From assembly GCA_011390315.1 (NCBI GenBank), contig JAABSQ010000565.1, forward strand, positions 1 through 41,686: DNA of 41,686 nt, given 5' to 3'. Both the position numbers and the translations under genes were made by a program. The DNA comes from Desulfobacteraceae bacterium (lineage in GTDB: Bacteria; Desulfobacterota; Desulfobacteria; Desulfobacterales; Desulfococcaceae). The notes under the pieces are model-generated. The model had not been told where the DNA came from and ran no database searches. It was given only the letters and a program-made list of their open reading frames with translations. Below are positions 28,385-38,829 of this stretch, piece after piece. Position 1 is the stretch's first letter; every line of letters begins with the position of its first letter.

Positions 28385-30427
28385 TTATACCAGGAAGGGC
28401 ACCATCAGAAGGGCCACCACGTTGAGGATCTTGATCATCGGGTTTACTGCGGGGCCGGCGGTATCCTTGTACGGATCGCCTACGGTGTCGCCGGTAACAG
28501 CGGCTTTGTGGGCATCGCTGCCCTTGCCGCCGAGATGACCGTCTTCGATGTACTTTTTGGCGTTGTCCCATGCGGCGCCGCCGGTAGTCATGGACAGGGC
28601 CACGAAAACACCGGTGATGATACTTCCGATGAGCAGACCGCCCAAGGCTACTTTGCCGAGGAAAAGTCCGACCAGAACCGGAGCGACGACCGGCAGCAGA
28701 GCCGGAACCAGCATTTCTTTGAGTGCGAACTTGGTGACGATGTCAACGCATGCACCGTAATCAGGCTTCCCGGTACCTTCCATGATTCCGGGGATTTCGC
28801 GGAATTGTCTGCGAACTTCGTCCACAACTGCGCCGCCTGCAGCCCCGACGGCATTCATGGCGATGGAGGCGAACAGGTAAGGCAAAAGACCGCCGATGAA
28901 CAGACCGATAATCACATTCACATCACCCAGGTCGAAGCGGATGCCTTCACTCCCGCCATGGAATGTGAATTCTTGCACATAGCAGGCAAACAGAACCAGG
29001 GCGGCCAGTGCGGCAGAGCCGATGGCGTAACCCTTCGTGACCGCTTTGGTGGTATTTCCGACCGCATCCAGGGGATCGGTTACGGCGCGGACGCTTTCAT
29101 CCATTTCAGCCATTTCGGCGATGCCGCCGGCATTGTCGGTGATGGGGCCGTAAGCATCGATGGCGATGACCATACCGGTCATGGACAGCATGGAGATGGC
29201 CGCGATGGCGATTCCGTAAAGACCGGCCATGTTATGGGCCACGTAGATACCCAGGCAGATGGCCAGAACCGGTGCCGCGGTGGCCTGCATGCTGACGCCG
29301 AGACCGGCAATGATGTTGGTGCCGTGACCGGTCGTAGAGGCTTCGGCGACCGCCTTCACCGGACCGTAGATGCCGGTGTAGTATTCGGTGATGATCACGA
29401 TGACCACGGTGAGAACCAGGCCGACCAGCGCTGAATAGTAAAGCGCCATTACGCTGATCTCGCCGCCCAGACCGTCTTGGCCGAGAACCAGGTTGGTGAC
29501 ATAGTAGAAGGCGATGGCGGCCAGAATGGCGGAACCGAACATGCCTTTGTAGAGAGCGCCCATGATATATTCGCTTTTCCCCAGTCGAACGAAGAAGATC
29601 GCGATCATGGAGCAGACGATTGATACGGCGCCCAGAATCAGGGGATACTCGGTGGCGATGGGGATTTTGGGGAAGAGCAGATTGCCGATGAGCATCGCCG
29701 CAACGGCAGTTACCGCATAGGTTTCGAACAGGTCCGCGGCCATACCGGCGCAGTCGCCCACGTTGTCGCCCACGTTGTCGGCGATAACAGCCGGGTTTCT
29801 CGGGTCATCCTCGGGAATACCGGCCTCGACTTTACCCACCAGGTCGGCGCCCACATCCGCGCCTTTGGTGAAGATGCCGCCGCCCAACCGGGCAAAAATC
29901 GAGATGAGGCTTCCACCGAATCCGAGGGCCACCAGTGCGATGACCGCTTCCCGCGGTTCAACGCCGGTTTTCAGCAGAGCGGTATAGTAGCCGGCCACAG
30001 AGGTCAAGGCCAGACCTGCGACCATCATACCGGTCACGGCGCCGCCCTTGAAAGCCAGGCTCAGGCCTTTGGCCAGACCGCCCTTGGCCGCCTCTGCCGT
30101 CCGAACGTTGGCGATAACGGAAACCCGCATCCCCACATAGCCGGCGATAAACGACGCCGTGGCGCCGATGAGAAAACCGACCGCGGTTTTGGCCCCGAGG
30201 GTGGCGAAAATAATGATAAAAATAATGCCGCCGGCAACAGACATCGATTTCAGCTGACGGTTCAGATAAGCGATGGCGCCTTCCTTGATCGCATCCGCAA
30301 TTTCGGTCATCTTCTTGTCGCCCGCCGGGGCGCCCTTGACTACCCCCGCAAGAATGATAGCAAAGAGAACTCCCACTACACCTACCAGAGTACAAATCAA
30401 CGGCAGATTGTTCAATACAGTTTCCAT
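28385..30427 (-). CDS. hppA: Membrane-bound proton-translocating pyrophosphatase, K+-independent type
   Basis: ~16-[80 protein letters not shown] with K at the K+-dependence position. Confidence 0.96.
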   Translation of the reverse strand: METVLNNLPLICTLVGVVGVLFAIILAGVVKGAPAGDKKMTEIADAIKEGAIAYLNRQLKSMSVAGGIIFIIIFATLGAKTAVGFLIGATASFIAGYVGMRVSVIANVRTAEAAKGGLAKGLSLAFKGGAVTGMMVAGLALTSVAGYYTALLKTGVEPREAVIALVALGFGGSLISIFARLGGGIFTKGADVGADLVGKVEAGIPEDDPRNPAVIADNVGDNVGDCAGMAADLFETYAVTAVAAMLIGNLLFPKIPIATEYPLILGAVSIVCSMIAIFFVRLGKSEYIMGALYKGMFGSAILAAIAFYYVTNLVLGQDGLGGEISVMALYYSALVGLVLTVVIVIITEYYTGIYGPVKAVAEASTTGHGTNIIAGLGVSMQATAAPVLAICLGIYVAHNMAGLYGIAIAAISMLSMTGMVIAIDAYGPITDNAGGIAEMAEMDESVRAVTDPLDAVGNTTKAVTKGYAIGSAALAALVLFACYVQEFTFHGGSEGIRFDLGDVNVIIGLFIGGLLPYLFASIAMNAVGAAGGAVVDEVRRQFREIPGIMEGTGKPDYGACVDIVTKFALKEMLVPALLPVVAPVLVGLFLGKVALGGLLIGSIITGVFVALSMTTGGAAWDNAKKYIEDGHLGGKGSDAHKAAVTGDTVGDPYKDTAGPAVNPMIKILNVVALLMVPFLV

Positions 30428-30445
30428 TTTACCTCCGTCTGAAAC

Positions 30446-31039
30446 TTAGCGTCCTAGGTTAACGTCTTTCCGGTTATACTCTCTCATACCTTCCGTTGTG
30501 CCTTTGGTCAGCACCATAGCCACCGCATCCCGGGCTCGGATCAGGAGTGGTTCGAGCGCTTCGCTTTCAGCGGGGCTGAAACGGCTCAGCACATGATCCA
30601 CGACACTGTCATTGGTTTCGGGACGTCCGATGCCTACCCGAAGACGAACAAACCGGTCGTCTTCAAAAACCTCCATCAAAGATCGAATTCCTTTGTGTCC
30701 CCCGTGCCCTCCTTTCTCTTTGATTTGAATTCTTCCAAAGTCCAGATCAATGTCGTCGTGGATAACCAGTATATCCTCGACAAATATTCCAAAATGCCTG
30801 CAAAGTTCGAAGATCGGCGGTCCGCTTCGGTTCATGAAGGCCAGCGGTTTGGCCAATATCGCCATTTTTCCTTCGATCCGGCCCCGGCCGAATGCGCACT
30901 CGAACCGGTTTTCCGATATCGGAATGCCATGCGACTCCGCCAGTTTGTCGATGATCATGAACCCTGCGTTATGGCGCGTGCGTCGATATTCCAGGCCGGG
31001 ATTTCCCAGCCCGGCCACCAATCGAACCCCCTCGGGCAT
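30446..31039 (-). CDS. pth: Peptidyl-tRNA hydrolase
   Basis: VAGLGNPGLEYRRTRHNAGF, HDDIDLDFGRIQIKEKGGHGGHKGIRS. Confidence 0.96.
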   Translation of the reverse strand: MPEGVRLVAGLGNPGLEYRRTRHNAGFMIIDKLAESHGIPISENRFECAFGRGRIEGKMAILAKPLAFMNRSGPPIFELCRHFGIFVEDILVIHDDIDLDFGRIQIKEKGGHGGHKGIRSLMEVFEDDRFVRLRVGIGRPETNDSVVDHVLSRFSPAESEALEPLLIRARDAVAMVLTKGTTEGMREYNRKDVNLGR

Positions 31040-31045
31040 GACCGA

Positions 31046-31711
31046 TTATTCTTCCGGTTCTTCTTCTTCGCCGGCGGCGGATTCTTCGCCCTCTTCACCG
31101 GCCTCCAGGCCCTCTTCAAGCTCTTCTTCACCTTCTTCGGGAAGTTCTTCCCGATGAGGTACGGATACAGTGACCACGGTGAAGTTGACTTCGGCCGGAA
31201 ATTCCACCCCTTCGACCTCGATATCCTCGATGTGAACTGAATCTCCGATCTCCATATCGGTAACATCCACGATGACTGAATCGGGGATCTTATTGGGATA
31301 GCAGTAAGCTTCCAGTTCCCGCCGCACCACCTGAAGAATTCCGCCTTCCTCAACTCCCTTGGAGAGGCCGGTGGTGGTGACCGGAACGGTCACGTGGATC
31401 TTGCGATCCATAGAAATAGCGTAAAAATCGGCATGAATCGGGAACCGGGTTACCGGATGCACCTGCAATTCCTTCAGCATGACCGAGTGGTTGGCTTGGC
31501 CGCCGTTTTCCACCACCAGGTTCACCAAAAGCTGGCTGCCCTTGCTTTTTTTGATGATGTTTTGAAGGTCATGGGCGCTGACGGAGAGCTTGGTATTCTC
31601 TGTATCCGGCCCATACAAAACCACCGGGAGTTTGCCCTCCCGTCGCAAGGTTCGGGCCGGACCATTGCCCGTTTCTGCTCTCAAAGATGCTTTTAATTCA
31701 ACTAGTTCCAA
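31046..31711 (-). CDS. rplY: 50S ribosomal protein L25/TL5/CTC with acidic C-terminal tail
   Basis: LKASLRAETGNGPARTLRREGKLPVVLYGPD, two-domain TL5/CTC length, Glu-rich tail. Confidence 0.93.
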   Translation of the reverse strand: MELVELKASLRAETGNGPARTLRREGKLPVVLYGPDTENTKLSVSAHDLQNIIKKSKGSQLLVNLVVENGGQANHSVMLKELQVHPVTRFPIHADFYAISMDRKIHVTVPVTTTGLSKGVEEGGILQVVRRELEAYCYPNKIPDSVIVDVTDMEIGDSVHIEDIEVEGVEFPAEVNFTVVTVSVPHREELPEEGEEELEEGLEAGEEGEESAAGEEEEPEE

Positions 31712-31734
31712 GATTAATCCTCCTTCAATCTAAA

Positions 31735-31764
31735 AAACCGGGTTTCCTGTAAGAAACCCGGTTT
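31735..31764 (-). terminator. Intrinsic terminator downstream of prs (minus strand)
   Basis: AAACCGGGTTTC-ctgtaa-GAAACCCGGTTT perfect 12-bp stem; T-run on minus-strand 3' side. Confidence 0.85.
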
Positions 31765-31772
31765 TCAATTTT

Positions 31773-32750
31773 TTACACAAACAGGGAGGTGACGGAATCA
31801 CCCCGGTGACTTCGTATAATGGCTTCGCCGATCAGGGCGGATATGCTGAGTACTTTAATTTTATCGCATTGTCGGGCTTCGGGCCCCAGCGGAATGGTAT
31901 CGGTGACCAGCAGGCTTTTGAGCTCCGAATCGGTAATTCGATCCACGGCAGGCCCGGACAGGACCGGGTGTGTGCAGCAGGCGTGAGCCTCCCGGGCGCC
32001 GTTTTTGATCAGAGCCCCGGCGGCTTCCGTCAGGGTGCCGGCGGTGTCCACCATGTCGTCCAGGATCACCGCGGTTTTGTCGGTGACGTTTCCGATGACC
32101 GCCATGGCTTTGGCTTCATTGGGCACATCCCGGCGTTTGTCGATAATGGCGAGTCCGGCGTCCAGCCGTTTAGCAAATGCCCGGGCCCTTTCCACCCCGC
32201 CGGCATCCGGGGATACGACGATGAGATCGTTCGTAAAATTTTTTCGAATGTAATCGAGAATCACCGGGGCGGCAAAGAGATTGTCTACGGGTATATTGAA
32301 AAAACCCTGGATCTGTGCGGCATGAAGGTCCATGGTAATCACCCGGTCGGCTCCGGCTTTGGTGATCATGTCGGCCACCACCCGGGCGCTGATGGGCACG
32401 CGGGGGGCGACTTTTTTGTCCTGCCGGGCATACCCGTAGTAGGGGAGGACCGCTGTGATCCGACTGGCCGACGCCCGGTTGCAGGCATCCAGCATCAGAA
32501 GCAGCTCGACCAGATTGTCGTTGACCGGTGAACAGGTGGGTTGGATGACGAACACATCCCGGGATCGAATGTTTTCATATATTTCGATCTGAATCTCTCC
32601 GTCGCTGAAGGTCTTGACCGTGGATCCCCCCATCGGGGTGTCGAGGTAGGTGCAGATTTGATGGGCCAGATCGGGATTGGCGTTCCCCGAAAAGATGGTG
32701 ATCTCCCGCATTCGCGTTCCGTTCTTGTAATTATAAGGCTGCACTTGCAC
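31773..32750 (-). CDS. prs: Ribose-phosphate pyrophosphokinase
   Basis: [66 protein letters not shown]. Confidence 0.97.
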   Translation of the reverse strand: MQVQPYNYKNGTRMREITIFSGNANPDLAHQICTYLDTPMGGSTVKTFSDGEIQIEIYENIRSRDVFVIQPTCSPVNDNLVELLLMLDACNRASASRITAVLPYYGYARQDKKVAPRVPISARVVADMITKAGADRVITMDLHAAQIQGFFNIPVDNLFAAPVILDYIRKNFTNDLIVVSPDAGGVERARAFAKRLDAGLAIIDKRRDVPNEAKAMAVIGNVTDKTAVILDDMVDTAGTLTEAAGALIKNGAREAHACCTHPVLSGPAVDRITDSELKSLLVTDTIPLGPEARQCDKIKVLSISALIGEAIIRSHRGDSVTSLFV

Positions 32751-32774
32751 TGGTGATCCATTACCTTTTAAAAT

Positions 32775-32849
32775 TGGCTGGGGCGGGAGGATTCGAACCT
32801 CCGAATGCAGGAACCAAAATCCTGTGTCTTACCGCTTGACGACGCCCCA
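32775..32849 (-). tRNA. tRNA-Gln (anticodon UUG), CCA encoded
   Basis: TGGGGCGTCGTCAAGCGGTAAGACACAGGATTTTGGTTCCTGCATTCGGAGGTTCGAATCCTCCCGCCCCAGCCA; 7-bp acceptor TGGGGCG/CGCCCCA, anticodon loop TTTTGGT, T-loop TTCGAAT. Confidence 0.96.
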
Positions 32850-32897
32850 GCAAAATTGTGGTGACTATCGACCTTCCCCGGACGGAAGGCTTTGGTT

Positions 32898-33743
32898 CTA
32901 AAGAAGCATTTCAACCCGGAAAGGGCGCCATCCCTTCACTGTGGAAAGGGCGGACTCGGCTTTTCGGGCCCGCGTTTCATCCGGGAACAGACCGAATACG
33001 GTGGGCCCGCTGCCGGACATCAACGCCCCCGCGGCGCCCTGATCCATGAGCGCCTGCTTGGCCGTTTCGATCTCCGGGCGCCAAGCCGAGGTCACCGTTT
33101 CCAGGTCATTGCACAGACAATCGACAGCATCCCATGTTTGTGCTTTAAGAAGAAGACTTTTATGTATTTTTCGGCATTTTGTCAATCCCAAATTCAGATT
33201 TTTATATATTCGGGCGGTGGAAACGCTGAAATCGAACCCGATCAAGAGCACCGAATAGGGGATGATCCGTCCGCAACACGCGAGGTTTTCACCGATGCCG
33301 GTGGCCAGGGCCGGACGCCGATACACGAAGAAAGGCACATCCGCTCCCAGGGTAAGGCCCATCTCCATCAACCGGTCGGTTGTAAACGGTTCTCCGTGGC
33401 GCCGGTTCAATGCCGTCAATACCGCGGCCGCATTGCTGCTGCCGCCTCCGAGGCCCGCACCCACCGGAATGTGTTTGTCGATGGATATGGAGAGCGGATG
33501 TCGAATACCCGATTCCCTGAAAAAAAGATCCGCGGCCCGATAAACCAGATTGGTTTCGTCATCGGGCACCCCGGGATGGGAACAAAACACCCTCAGCCCT
33601 GTTCCGGAAAAGGAAAGGGTGAGGGTGTCGTATAGAGAAACCGGGCACATCAGGGAGATTAATTCATGATACCCGTCGGCCCTTTTTCCGGTCACATGAA
33701 GAAACAGGTTGATCTTTGCCGGCGACAACAGGTCCAAGTTCAT
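32898..33743 (-). CDS. ispE: 4-diphosphocytidyl-2-C-methyl-D-erythritol kinase
   Basis: SPAKINLFLHVTGKRADGYHEL, IPVGAGLGGGSSNAAAVL, MSGSGPTVFGLF. Confidence 0.95.
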   Translation of the reverse strand: MNLDLLSPAKINLFLHVTGKRADGYHELISLMCPVSLYDTLTLSFSGTGLRVFCSHPGVPDDETNLVYRAADLFFRESGIRHPLSISIDKHIPVGAGLGGGSSNAAAVLTALNRRHGEPFTTDRLMEMGLTLGADVPFFVYRRPALATGIGENLACCGRIIPYSVLLIGFDFSVSTARIYKNLNLGLTKCRKIHKSLLLKAQTWDAVDCLCNDLETVTSAWRPEIETAKQALMDQGAAGALMSGSGPTVFGLFPDETRARKAESALSTVKGWRPFRVEMLL

Positions 33744-33796
33744 GACAAAAAATCACCCGCCGTGCCTATAATGCAAGTCGGCGGCGCGGGGTTCTG

Positions 33797-35269
33797 TTAT
33801 TTGGTGATTTTGATCACCAGGAATCCCCGGTTGATCCTTCGAATAAACAGATTGATCGGTTCGCCTTCGTCCACCTCGTCTATGATCCGGCCGAAATCCT
33901 CGACGCTGCCGATGGTTTCATGATTGATCTCCTTGACGATGTCCCCGGCCATCAACCCGGCCGCTTCGGCCTTGCTGCCGGATTCGACATCCATGACCAT
34001 GACCCCGTCTTTCTCGGAAATGCTGTAACGCCGGGCGATCTCCGGAGAAATTTCGGATACCCGAATGCCCAGGTTTTCTTCTTTTTTCCGATCCTCGCCT
34101 TTTCGGGACAGAATCTTTTCTTCCTCCCGCCGGGCGATGGTGACCTCGAAGGTTTCCCGTCTCCCGTTTCGCAGCACTTTTACGGCGGCCTTCTGCCCGA
34201 CGCTGAGACCGGCGATCAGACGGGTCAGGTCCCGGGTGTCTTCAACGGGTCGGCCGTTCACGGAGGTGATGATGTCCCGGGCTCGAATCCCGGCTTTTTC
34301 CGCCGGATCACCCTCGAACGCCTCGGTCACCAATACCCCTTTTTCTTCCTCGATCCCGTAGTATTCCGCGATTTCCGGGGTGATGTCCTGGATCGCCACG
34401 CCGAGCCAGCCCCGGGTCACTTCTCCGCTTTCCTGAAGCTGGTCGATAATGCCCTTGGCCAGGTTGATGGGCACCGCAAAGCCGATCCCCTGTCCGCTGG
34501 CGATGATGGCGGTGTTGATGCCCACCACCTCCCCCTTTGTGTTGAGGAGAGGGCCGCCGCTGTTGCCGGGGTTGATGGAGGCGTCGGTCTGAATGAAATC
34601 ATCATAGGGTCCGGAGCCGATCACGCGGCCCTTGGCGCTGACGATCCCTGCGGTTACCGTATGTTCGAGGCCGAAGGGATTGCCCATGGCGACCACCCAT
34701 TGGCCGATCTTGAGGGTATCCGAATTGCCGAGCGTCACGACCGGCAGATCCGCATCCTGAGTGATTTTGATCAGGGCGATATCGGTGTTGGGGTCCCGGC
34801 CCACGATTTCGGCGTCGTATTCTTCACCGTTGCTCAGGCGGACTCGAATTTCGTCCGCCCCTTCAATGACATGGTTGTTGGTGACGATATACCCGGACTT
34901 GCCGATAATAAAGCCGGAGCCCAGGCTTCGTTGCTTGAATTCCCGGTCCGGATCACCGCCGAAAAAGCGTTCAAACATATCAAAAGGATCTTCATCCCCG
35001 AAGGGACCGCCGAAATGGCGAAAGACGCGTCCGCCGCCCTTGACGCTTTTTTCGGTTCGAATGTTGACCACGGAGGGGGTCACCCTTTCCGCGATGTCGC
35101 TGAAGCTCTCCGGCGCGGTCAAAGCCCGGGCGGGAAGAACGTGGGCCGAGCCTATCGCCAAAAGGATCAGCAGGCCGGCCACTGCGATGACCCGAGTCAA
35201 GGGTGAGATCGAAAGCATTCTTTTTGCCATGGTTGATTTACTCCTTACCTGTTGACGCCCGTTGTGCAA
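33797..35269 (-). CDS. Do/HtrA family periplasmic serine endoprotease with PDZ domains
   Basis: Signal peptide, SGFIIGKSGYIVTNNHVIEGAD, DIALIKI, DASINPGNSGGPLLN, two PDZ regions. Confidence 0.95.
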   Translation of the reverse strand: MHNGRQQVRSKSTMAKRMLSISPLTRVIAVAGLLILLAIGSAHVLPARALTAPESFSDIAERVTPSVVNIRTEKSVKGGGRVFRHFGGPFGDEDPFDMFERFFGGDPDREFKQRSLGSGFIIGKSGYIVTNNHVIEGADEIRVRLSNGEEYDAEIVGRDPNTDIALIKITQDADLPVVTLGNSDTLKIGQWVVAMGNPFGLEHTVTAGIVSAKGRVIGSGPYDDFIQTDASINPGNSGGPLLNTKGEVVGINTAIIASGQGIGFAVPINLAKGIIDQLQESGEVTRGWLGVAIQDITPEIAEYYGIEEEKGVLVTEAFEGDPAEKAGIRARDIITSVNGRPVEDTRDLTRLIAGLSVGQKAAVKVLRNGRRETFEVTIARREEEKILSRKGEDRKKEENLGIRVSEISPEIARRYSISEKDGVMVMDVESGSKAEAAGLMAGDIVKEINHETIGSVEDFGRIIDEVDEGEPINLFIRRINRGFLVIKITK

Positions 35270-35293
35270 TACCGTCGGTTCCGAAGCCGAAGC

Positions 35294-35644
35294 CTACTTT
35301 AATTCCCTGACATACATCAGCCGTAAATCATACAGGATATGTTTGAGCATATCCTCTTCTTCTTTGGTCAGGTTCCCTTTAGTTTTCTGCTCCAGCATGC
35401 CCAGGATGTCGATGGTCTGCTTGGCCGCGGCGGTGTTTTTGGATTTCTGGCCGGTGGACGGATCTTCCAGCAGCCCCAGGTGAACCAGGGCCGAGGAATT
35501 GAGCGAGAAGATGAACATGGAAAAGTCCATCTTGGGAAGCTGGGGACCGCTTTCCTGCCGCTTGGCGGAGTCGTAATCCCGGGCCACCTCCTCGGCGCTT
35601 TTGCCTGTGTGAAGATCTCCCTTGGTATCTTTCTCTTCTGCCAT
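35294..35644 (-). CDS. DUF1844 domain protein
   Basis: PKMDFSMFIFSLNSSALVHLGLLEDP...TIDILGMLEQKTKGNLTKEEEDMLKHILYDLRLMYV. Confidence 0.85.
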   Translation of the reverse strand: MAEEKDTKGDLHTGKSAEEVARDYDSAKRQESGPQLPKMDFSMFIFSLNSSALVHLGLLEDPSTGQKSKNTAAAKQTIDILGMLEQKTKGNLTKEEEDMLKHILYDLRLMYVRELK

Positions 35645-35758
35645 GTCCTTTCCTCCCTAATGATGCTTCAATGTAAAGGGTTTCCGGAAATTCCCGTCCC
35701 GGCCGGATTTCGATGTCGTGATGCAGGCTGTTCAAAAATTCGATTCTACAGTTCGATT

Positions 35759-37339
35759 CTAAAGTTCCAGGGGAATCACCGAGTTGACCAGGGGAAGGGC
35801 GCGAAGCTGTTCCACCACGTCCGGGGGAATGGGGGTATCGGTACGCAGAAAAATGATGTTGCGATCCCCTTCCTCCTCCTGGCCGACCTGCATTCGGCCG
35901 ATGTTGATATTGTTGTCCCCCAGGGTGGTGCCGATGCTGCCGATGGCGCCGGGAACGTCCTTGTTGTGGATGATCGCCGAATGGCCGTGGGGGATCATCT
36001 CCAGCCTGAAATGATTGATCTTTACGATTCGGGGATCGTTTTTGCCGAACACCGTGCCGTCCAGAGAGGTGCTTTTTTCCGGGGTTTTGGCCCGGACCCG
36101 AATCAGGTTGATATAATTCTCGGCATCCGCCTGCCGGGTCTCCGATACCTTGATTCCCCGCTCTTTGGCGATGATCGGGGCGTTGACCGAGTTGACCATG
36201 TCGCTGATCATGGGGGTCAGCAATCCTTTTAAAATCGCCGTGGAAATGGGGGAGAGATCCAGCCCCTGAAAATCGCCCATGTACTCGATGCCCACCTCTT
36301 CCACCGGCCCCTCGCAGAGTTGGGCCATGAGGCACCCCAGGCGGTCTCCCAGGGAAAGATAGGGCCGCAGTTTTTCCAGCAATTCTCCGGTCACCGAGGG
36401 GGTGTTCACCGAGTTGATGACGGTGCCGGTGGTCAGATAGGCGATGATCTGTTCGGCCACCGCGATGGCCACATTGGCCTGGGCTTCCTGAGTGGAGGCC
36501 CCCAGATGCGGGGTGCAGATGAAGTTGTCCAGTTCAAACAGGGGGGATGCTTCCGGCGGTTCGGTTTCAAAGACATCCAGTGCCGCGCCGGCCACCTTGC
36601 CCGACTTCATGGCCTCGTACAGGTCCGCTTCATTGACGATGCCGCCCCGGGCGCAGTTGATGAATCGAACCCCGTCTTTCATGCGCTCGAAAATCGATTT
36701 GTTGATGAACCCCTGGGTTTCTTTGAGTTTGGGCACATGCACGGTGATGTAATCGGCTCTTTTGAGCAGATCATCCAGGGACACGCTTTCGAAACCGGCC
36801 TTTTCAATCTGTTCGGAGGTGACATGGGGATCATGGATGATGACCTGCATCCTGAGCCCTTTGGCCCGATCCGCGACAATGGAACCGATTTTGCCGAAGC
36901 CGATGACCCCGAGGGTTTTATTGAAGATTTCCTGGCCCTGGAGCTTTTTCTTTTCCCACCGTCCGGATTTGAGGGTGGCGGTTCCCTGGGGAATGTTCCG
37001 GGTCAACGCCAGCATCATGGCCACCGCATGCTCGGCGGTGGTGATCACATTCCCGGTGGGGGTGTTCATCACCACCACGCCTCGTTTGGCGGCGGCGGGG
37101 ATGTCCACATTGTCGAGGCCGATGCCGGCCCGGCCGACCACCTTCAGATTGGAGGCCGCCTCCAGCAGGTCCTCGGTGACCCTGGTGGCGCTGCGGATCA
37201 CCAGGGCATCATAGGGACCGATGATCGATTTGAGTTCATCCGGGGAGAGCCCGGTCTTGACATCCACTTCAATTCCTGCCGCTTCCTGAAACATCCGAAT
37301 TCCGACTTCGCCCAGATTGTCACTCACGAGAACCTTCAT
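35759..37339 (-). CDS. serA: D-3-phosphoglycerate dehydrogenase (long form, ACT domain)
   Basis: VGRAGIGLDNVDIPAA, GVIGFGKIGSIVADRAKGL, INCARGGIVNEADL, HLGASTQEAQANVA, C-terminal ACT region. Confidence 0.96.
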   Translation of the reverse strand: MKVLVSDNLGEVGIRMFQEAAGIEVDVKTGLSPDELKSIIGPYDALVIRSATRVTEDLLEAASNLKVVGRAGIGLDNVDIPAAAKRGVVVMNTPTGNVITTAEHAVAMMLALTRNIPQGTATLKSGRWEKKKLQGQEIFNKTLGVIGFGKIGSIVADRAKGLRMQVIIHDPHVTSEQIEKAGFESVSLDDLLKRADYITVHVPKLKETQGFINKSIFERMKDGVRFINCARGGIVNEADLYEAMKSGKVAGAALDVFETEPPEASPLFELDNFICTPHLGASTQEAQANVAIAVAEQIIAYLTTGTVINSVNTPSVTGELLEKLRPYLSLGDRLGCLMAQLCEGPVEEVGIEYMGDFQGLDLSPISTAILKGLLTPMISDMVNSVNAPIIAKERGIKVSETRQADAENYINLIRVRAKTPEKSTSLDGTVFGKNDPRIVKINHFRLEMIPHGHSAIIHNKDVPGAIGSIGTTLGDNNINIGRMQVGQEEEGDRNIIFLRTDTPIPPDVVEQLRALPLVNSVIPLEL

Positions 37340-37592
37340 TGTACCGTCTCCTCAAATCAAACACACAGAAATAGGCCGCTTTTTCAGGCAACCCCGTTCA
37401 CCGGTAAAAAATTTTTCTAAACATATTTACGGAACCGCCGTTGTCAAGAATCGGAAGGTTTTATTTCCCCGGCTGATGGACTTTCGCTTCATGCCTATGA
37501 TTCCTTTGATTTTGACAGGCTTTGGGATATAGTGTGGGAAATTGGTGAATTCATTATTTCCATTGAAAATTTTGAGATCAGGAGGAAAACAG

Positions 37593-38504
37593 ATGATGAA
37601 AATTGAACCTGGAAAGACCCGGATCGGATGGATCGGCACGGGGGTGATGGGCCGCTGGATGTGCCAGCATGTGATGGACCGCGGATTTTCCGCCGCCGTT
37701 TACAACCGAACCCGGGACAAGGCAGGGCCGCTTCTGGATGCAGGGGCGGAATGGGCGGATTCACCCCGGGCGGTTGCCTCGGTTTCGGATGTGATCTTCA
37801 CCATGGTCGGATTTCCGAAGGATGTCCAGGAGGTCTATTTCGAAGACCGGGGCGTTCTGGCGGGCGCCGCGGCCGGCAGTATTCTGGTGGATATGACCAC
37901 CACCCGGCCCAGCCTGGCCCGGGAAATCGATCAGGCCGCCGCCCAGCAGGGCCTCCATGCGGTGGATGCCCCGGTCTCCGGCGGGGATGTGGGGGCCCGG
38001 GAGGCCAAACTCTCCATCATGGTGGGCGGCGACCGCTCGGCGGTGGATGCGGTCATGCCGCTGTTTGAGATTATGGGGCAAAAAATCGTCCACCAGGGAG
38101 CGGCGGGCAGCGGGCAGGATACCAAGATGTGCAATCAGATCGTCATTGCCGGCACCATGATCGGGGTCTGCGAGTCGCTGCTTTACGGTTACCGGGCCGG
38201 ATTGGACCTGGAGGTGATGCTCTCTTCCATCTCGGGCGGGGCCGCGGCCTGCTGGAGCCTGGACAATCTGGCCCCCCGGGTGCTGAGGCGGGAATTCGAC
38301 TCCGGGTTTTTCGTCGAGCACTTTATAAAGGATATGGGAATTGCACTTCGGGAGGCCCGACAGATGGGGATCGTTCTGCCCGGCCTTGCCCTGGTTCACC
38401 AGATGTATCTCTCGGTGGCGGCCAACGGCGGGCAGCGCCTGGGCACCCAGGCGCTGATGCGGACCCTGGAACAGATGAGCAATCTTCAGCCGGATTCAGA
38501 ATAG
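37593..38504 (+). CDS. Beta-hydroxyacid dehydrogenase family NAD(P)-dependent oxidoreductase
   Basis: RIGWIGTGVMGRWMCQHVMDRGF, DAPVSGGDVGAREAKLSIMVGGD, GQDTKMCNQI, KDMGIALREA; AGGAGG RBS at 37581. Confidence 0.93.
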   Translation: MMKIEPGKTRIGWIGTGVMGRWMCQHVMDRGFSAAVYNRTRDKAGPLLDAGAEWADSPRAVASVSDVIFTMVGFPKDVQEVYFEDRGVLAGAAAGSILVDMTTTRPSLAREIDQAAAQQGLHAVDAPVSGGDVGAREAKLSIMVGGDRSAVDAVMPLFEIMGQKIVHQGAAGSGQDTKMCNQIVIAGTMIGVCESLLYGYRAGLDLEVMLSSISGGAAACWSLDNLAPRVLRREFDSGFFVEHFIKDMGIALREARQMGIVLPGLALVHQMYLSVAANGGQRLGTQALMRTLEQMSNLQPDSE

Positions 38505-38828
38505 CAGCTTTTCCGGCGGCCGTCGTTCGGGGACGTACTCATGGGGGGTTTCGGCCTCATTCCATTCTTTGGATACGTAGAGGCTGCAATAGCAGCTCCC
38601 GTATTCCTCGACATCGGGGGCGCGATACACGCAGGGGCAGATGATGTCTTTGTCGTGGTCCCGGTCCCCGGCGGCCAGCCGGCAGGGGCAGACCATGTAG
38701 CCGTAGCGCTCCTTGTTGGTGATCAGCCCCTTGAGCAGCTCCAGGGTTCGCTCTTTGTCCTGGTTGAAGTAGTATCCCTTGGCTTCCTGGATCTTCTTCA
38801 GTTGTTCATACAGTTTTTCAGCATCCAT
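38496..38828 (-). CDS. Ferredoxin-thioredoxin reductase catalytic chain family protein
   Basis: YMVCPCRLAAGDRDHDKDIICPCVYRAPDVEEYGSCYCSLYVS Cys pattern; start set to MDAEKL rather than the longer ORF. Confidence 0.85.
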   Translation of the reverse strand: MDAEKLYEQLKKIQEAKGYYFNQDKERTLELLKGLITNKERYGYMVCPCRLAAGDRDHDKDIICPCVYRAPDVEEYGSCYCSLYVSKEWNEAETPHEYVPERRPPEKLLF

Positions 38829-38829
38829 A

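Noticed and set aside
35379-36335. 318-aa minus-strand ORF overlapping serA and DUF1844
   Set aside because: Out-of-frame reading of the serA 3' end and downstream; repetitive H/G/R composition.
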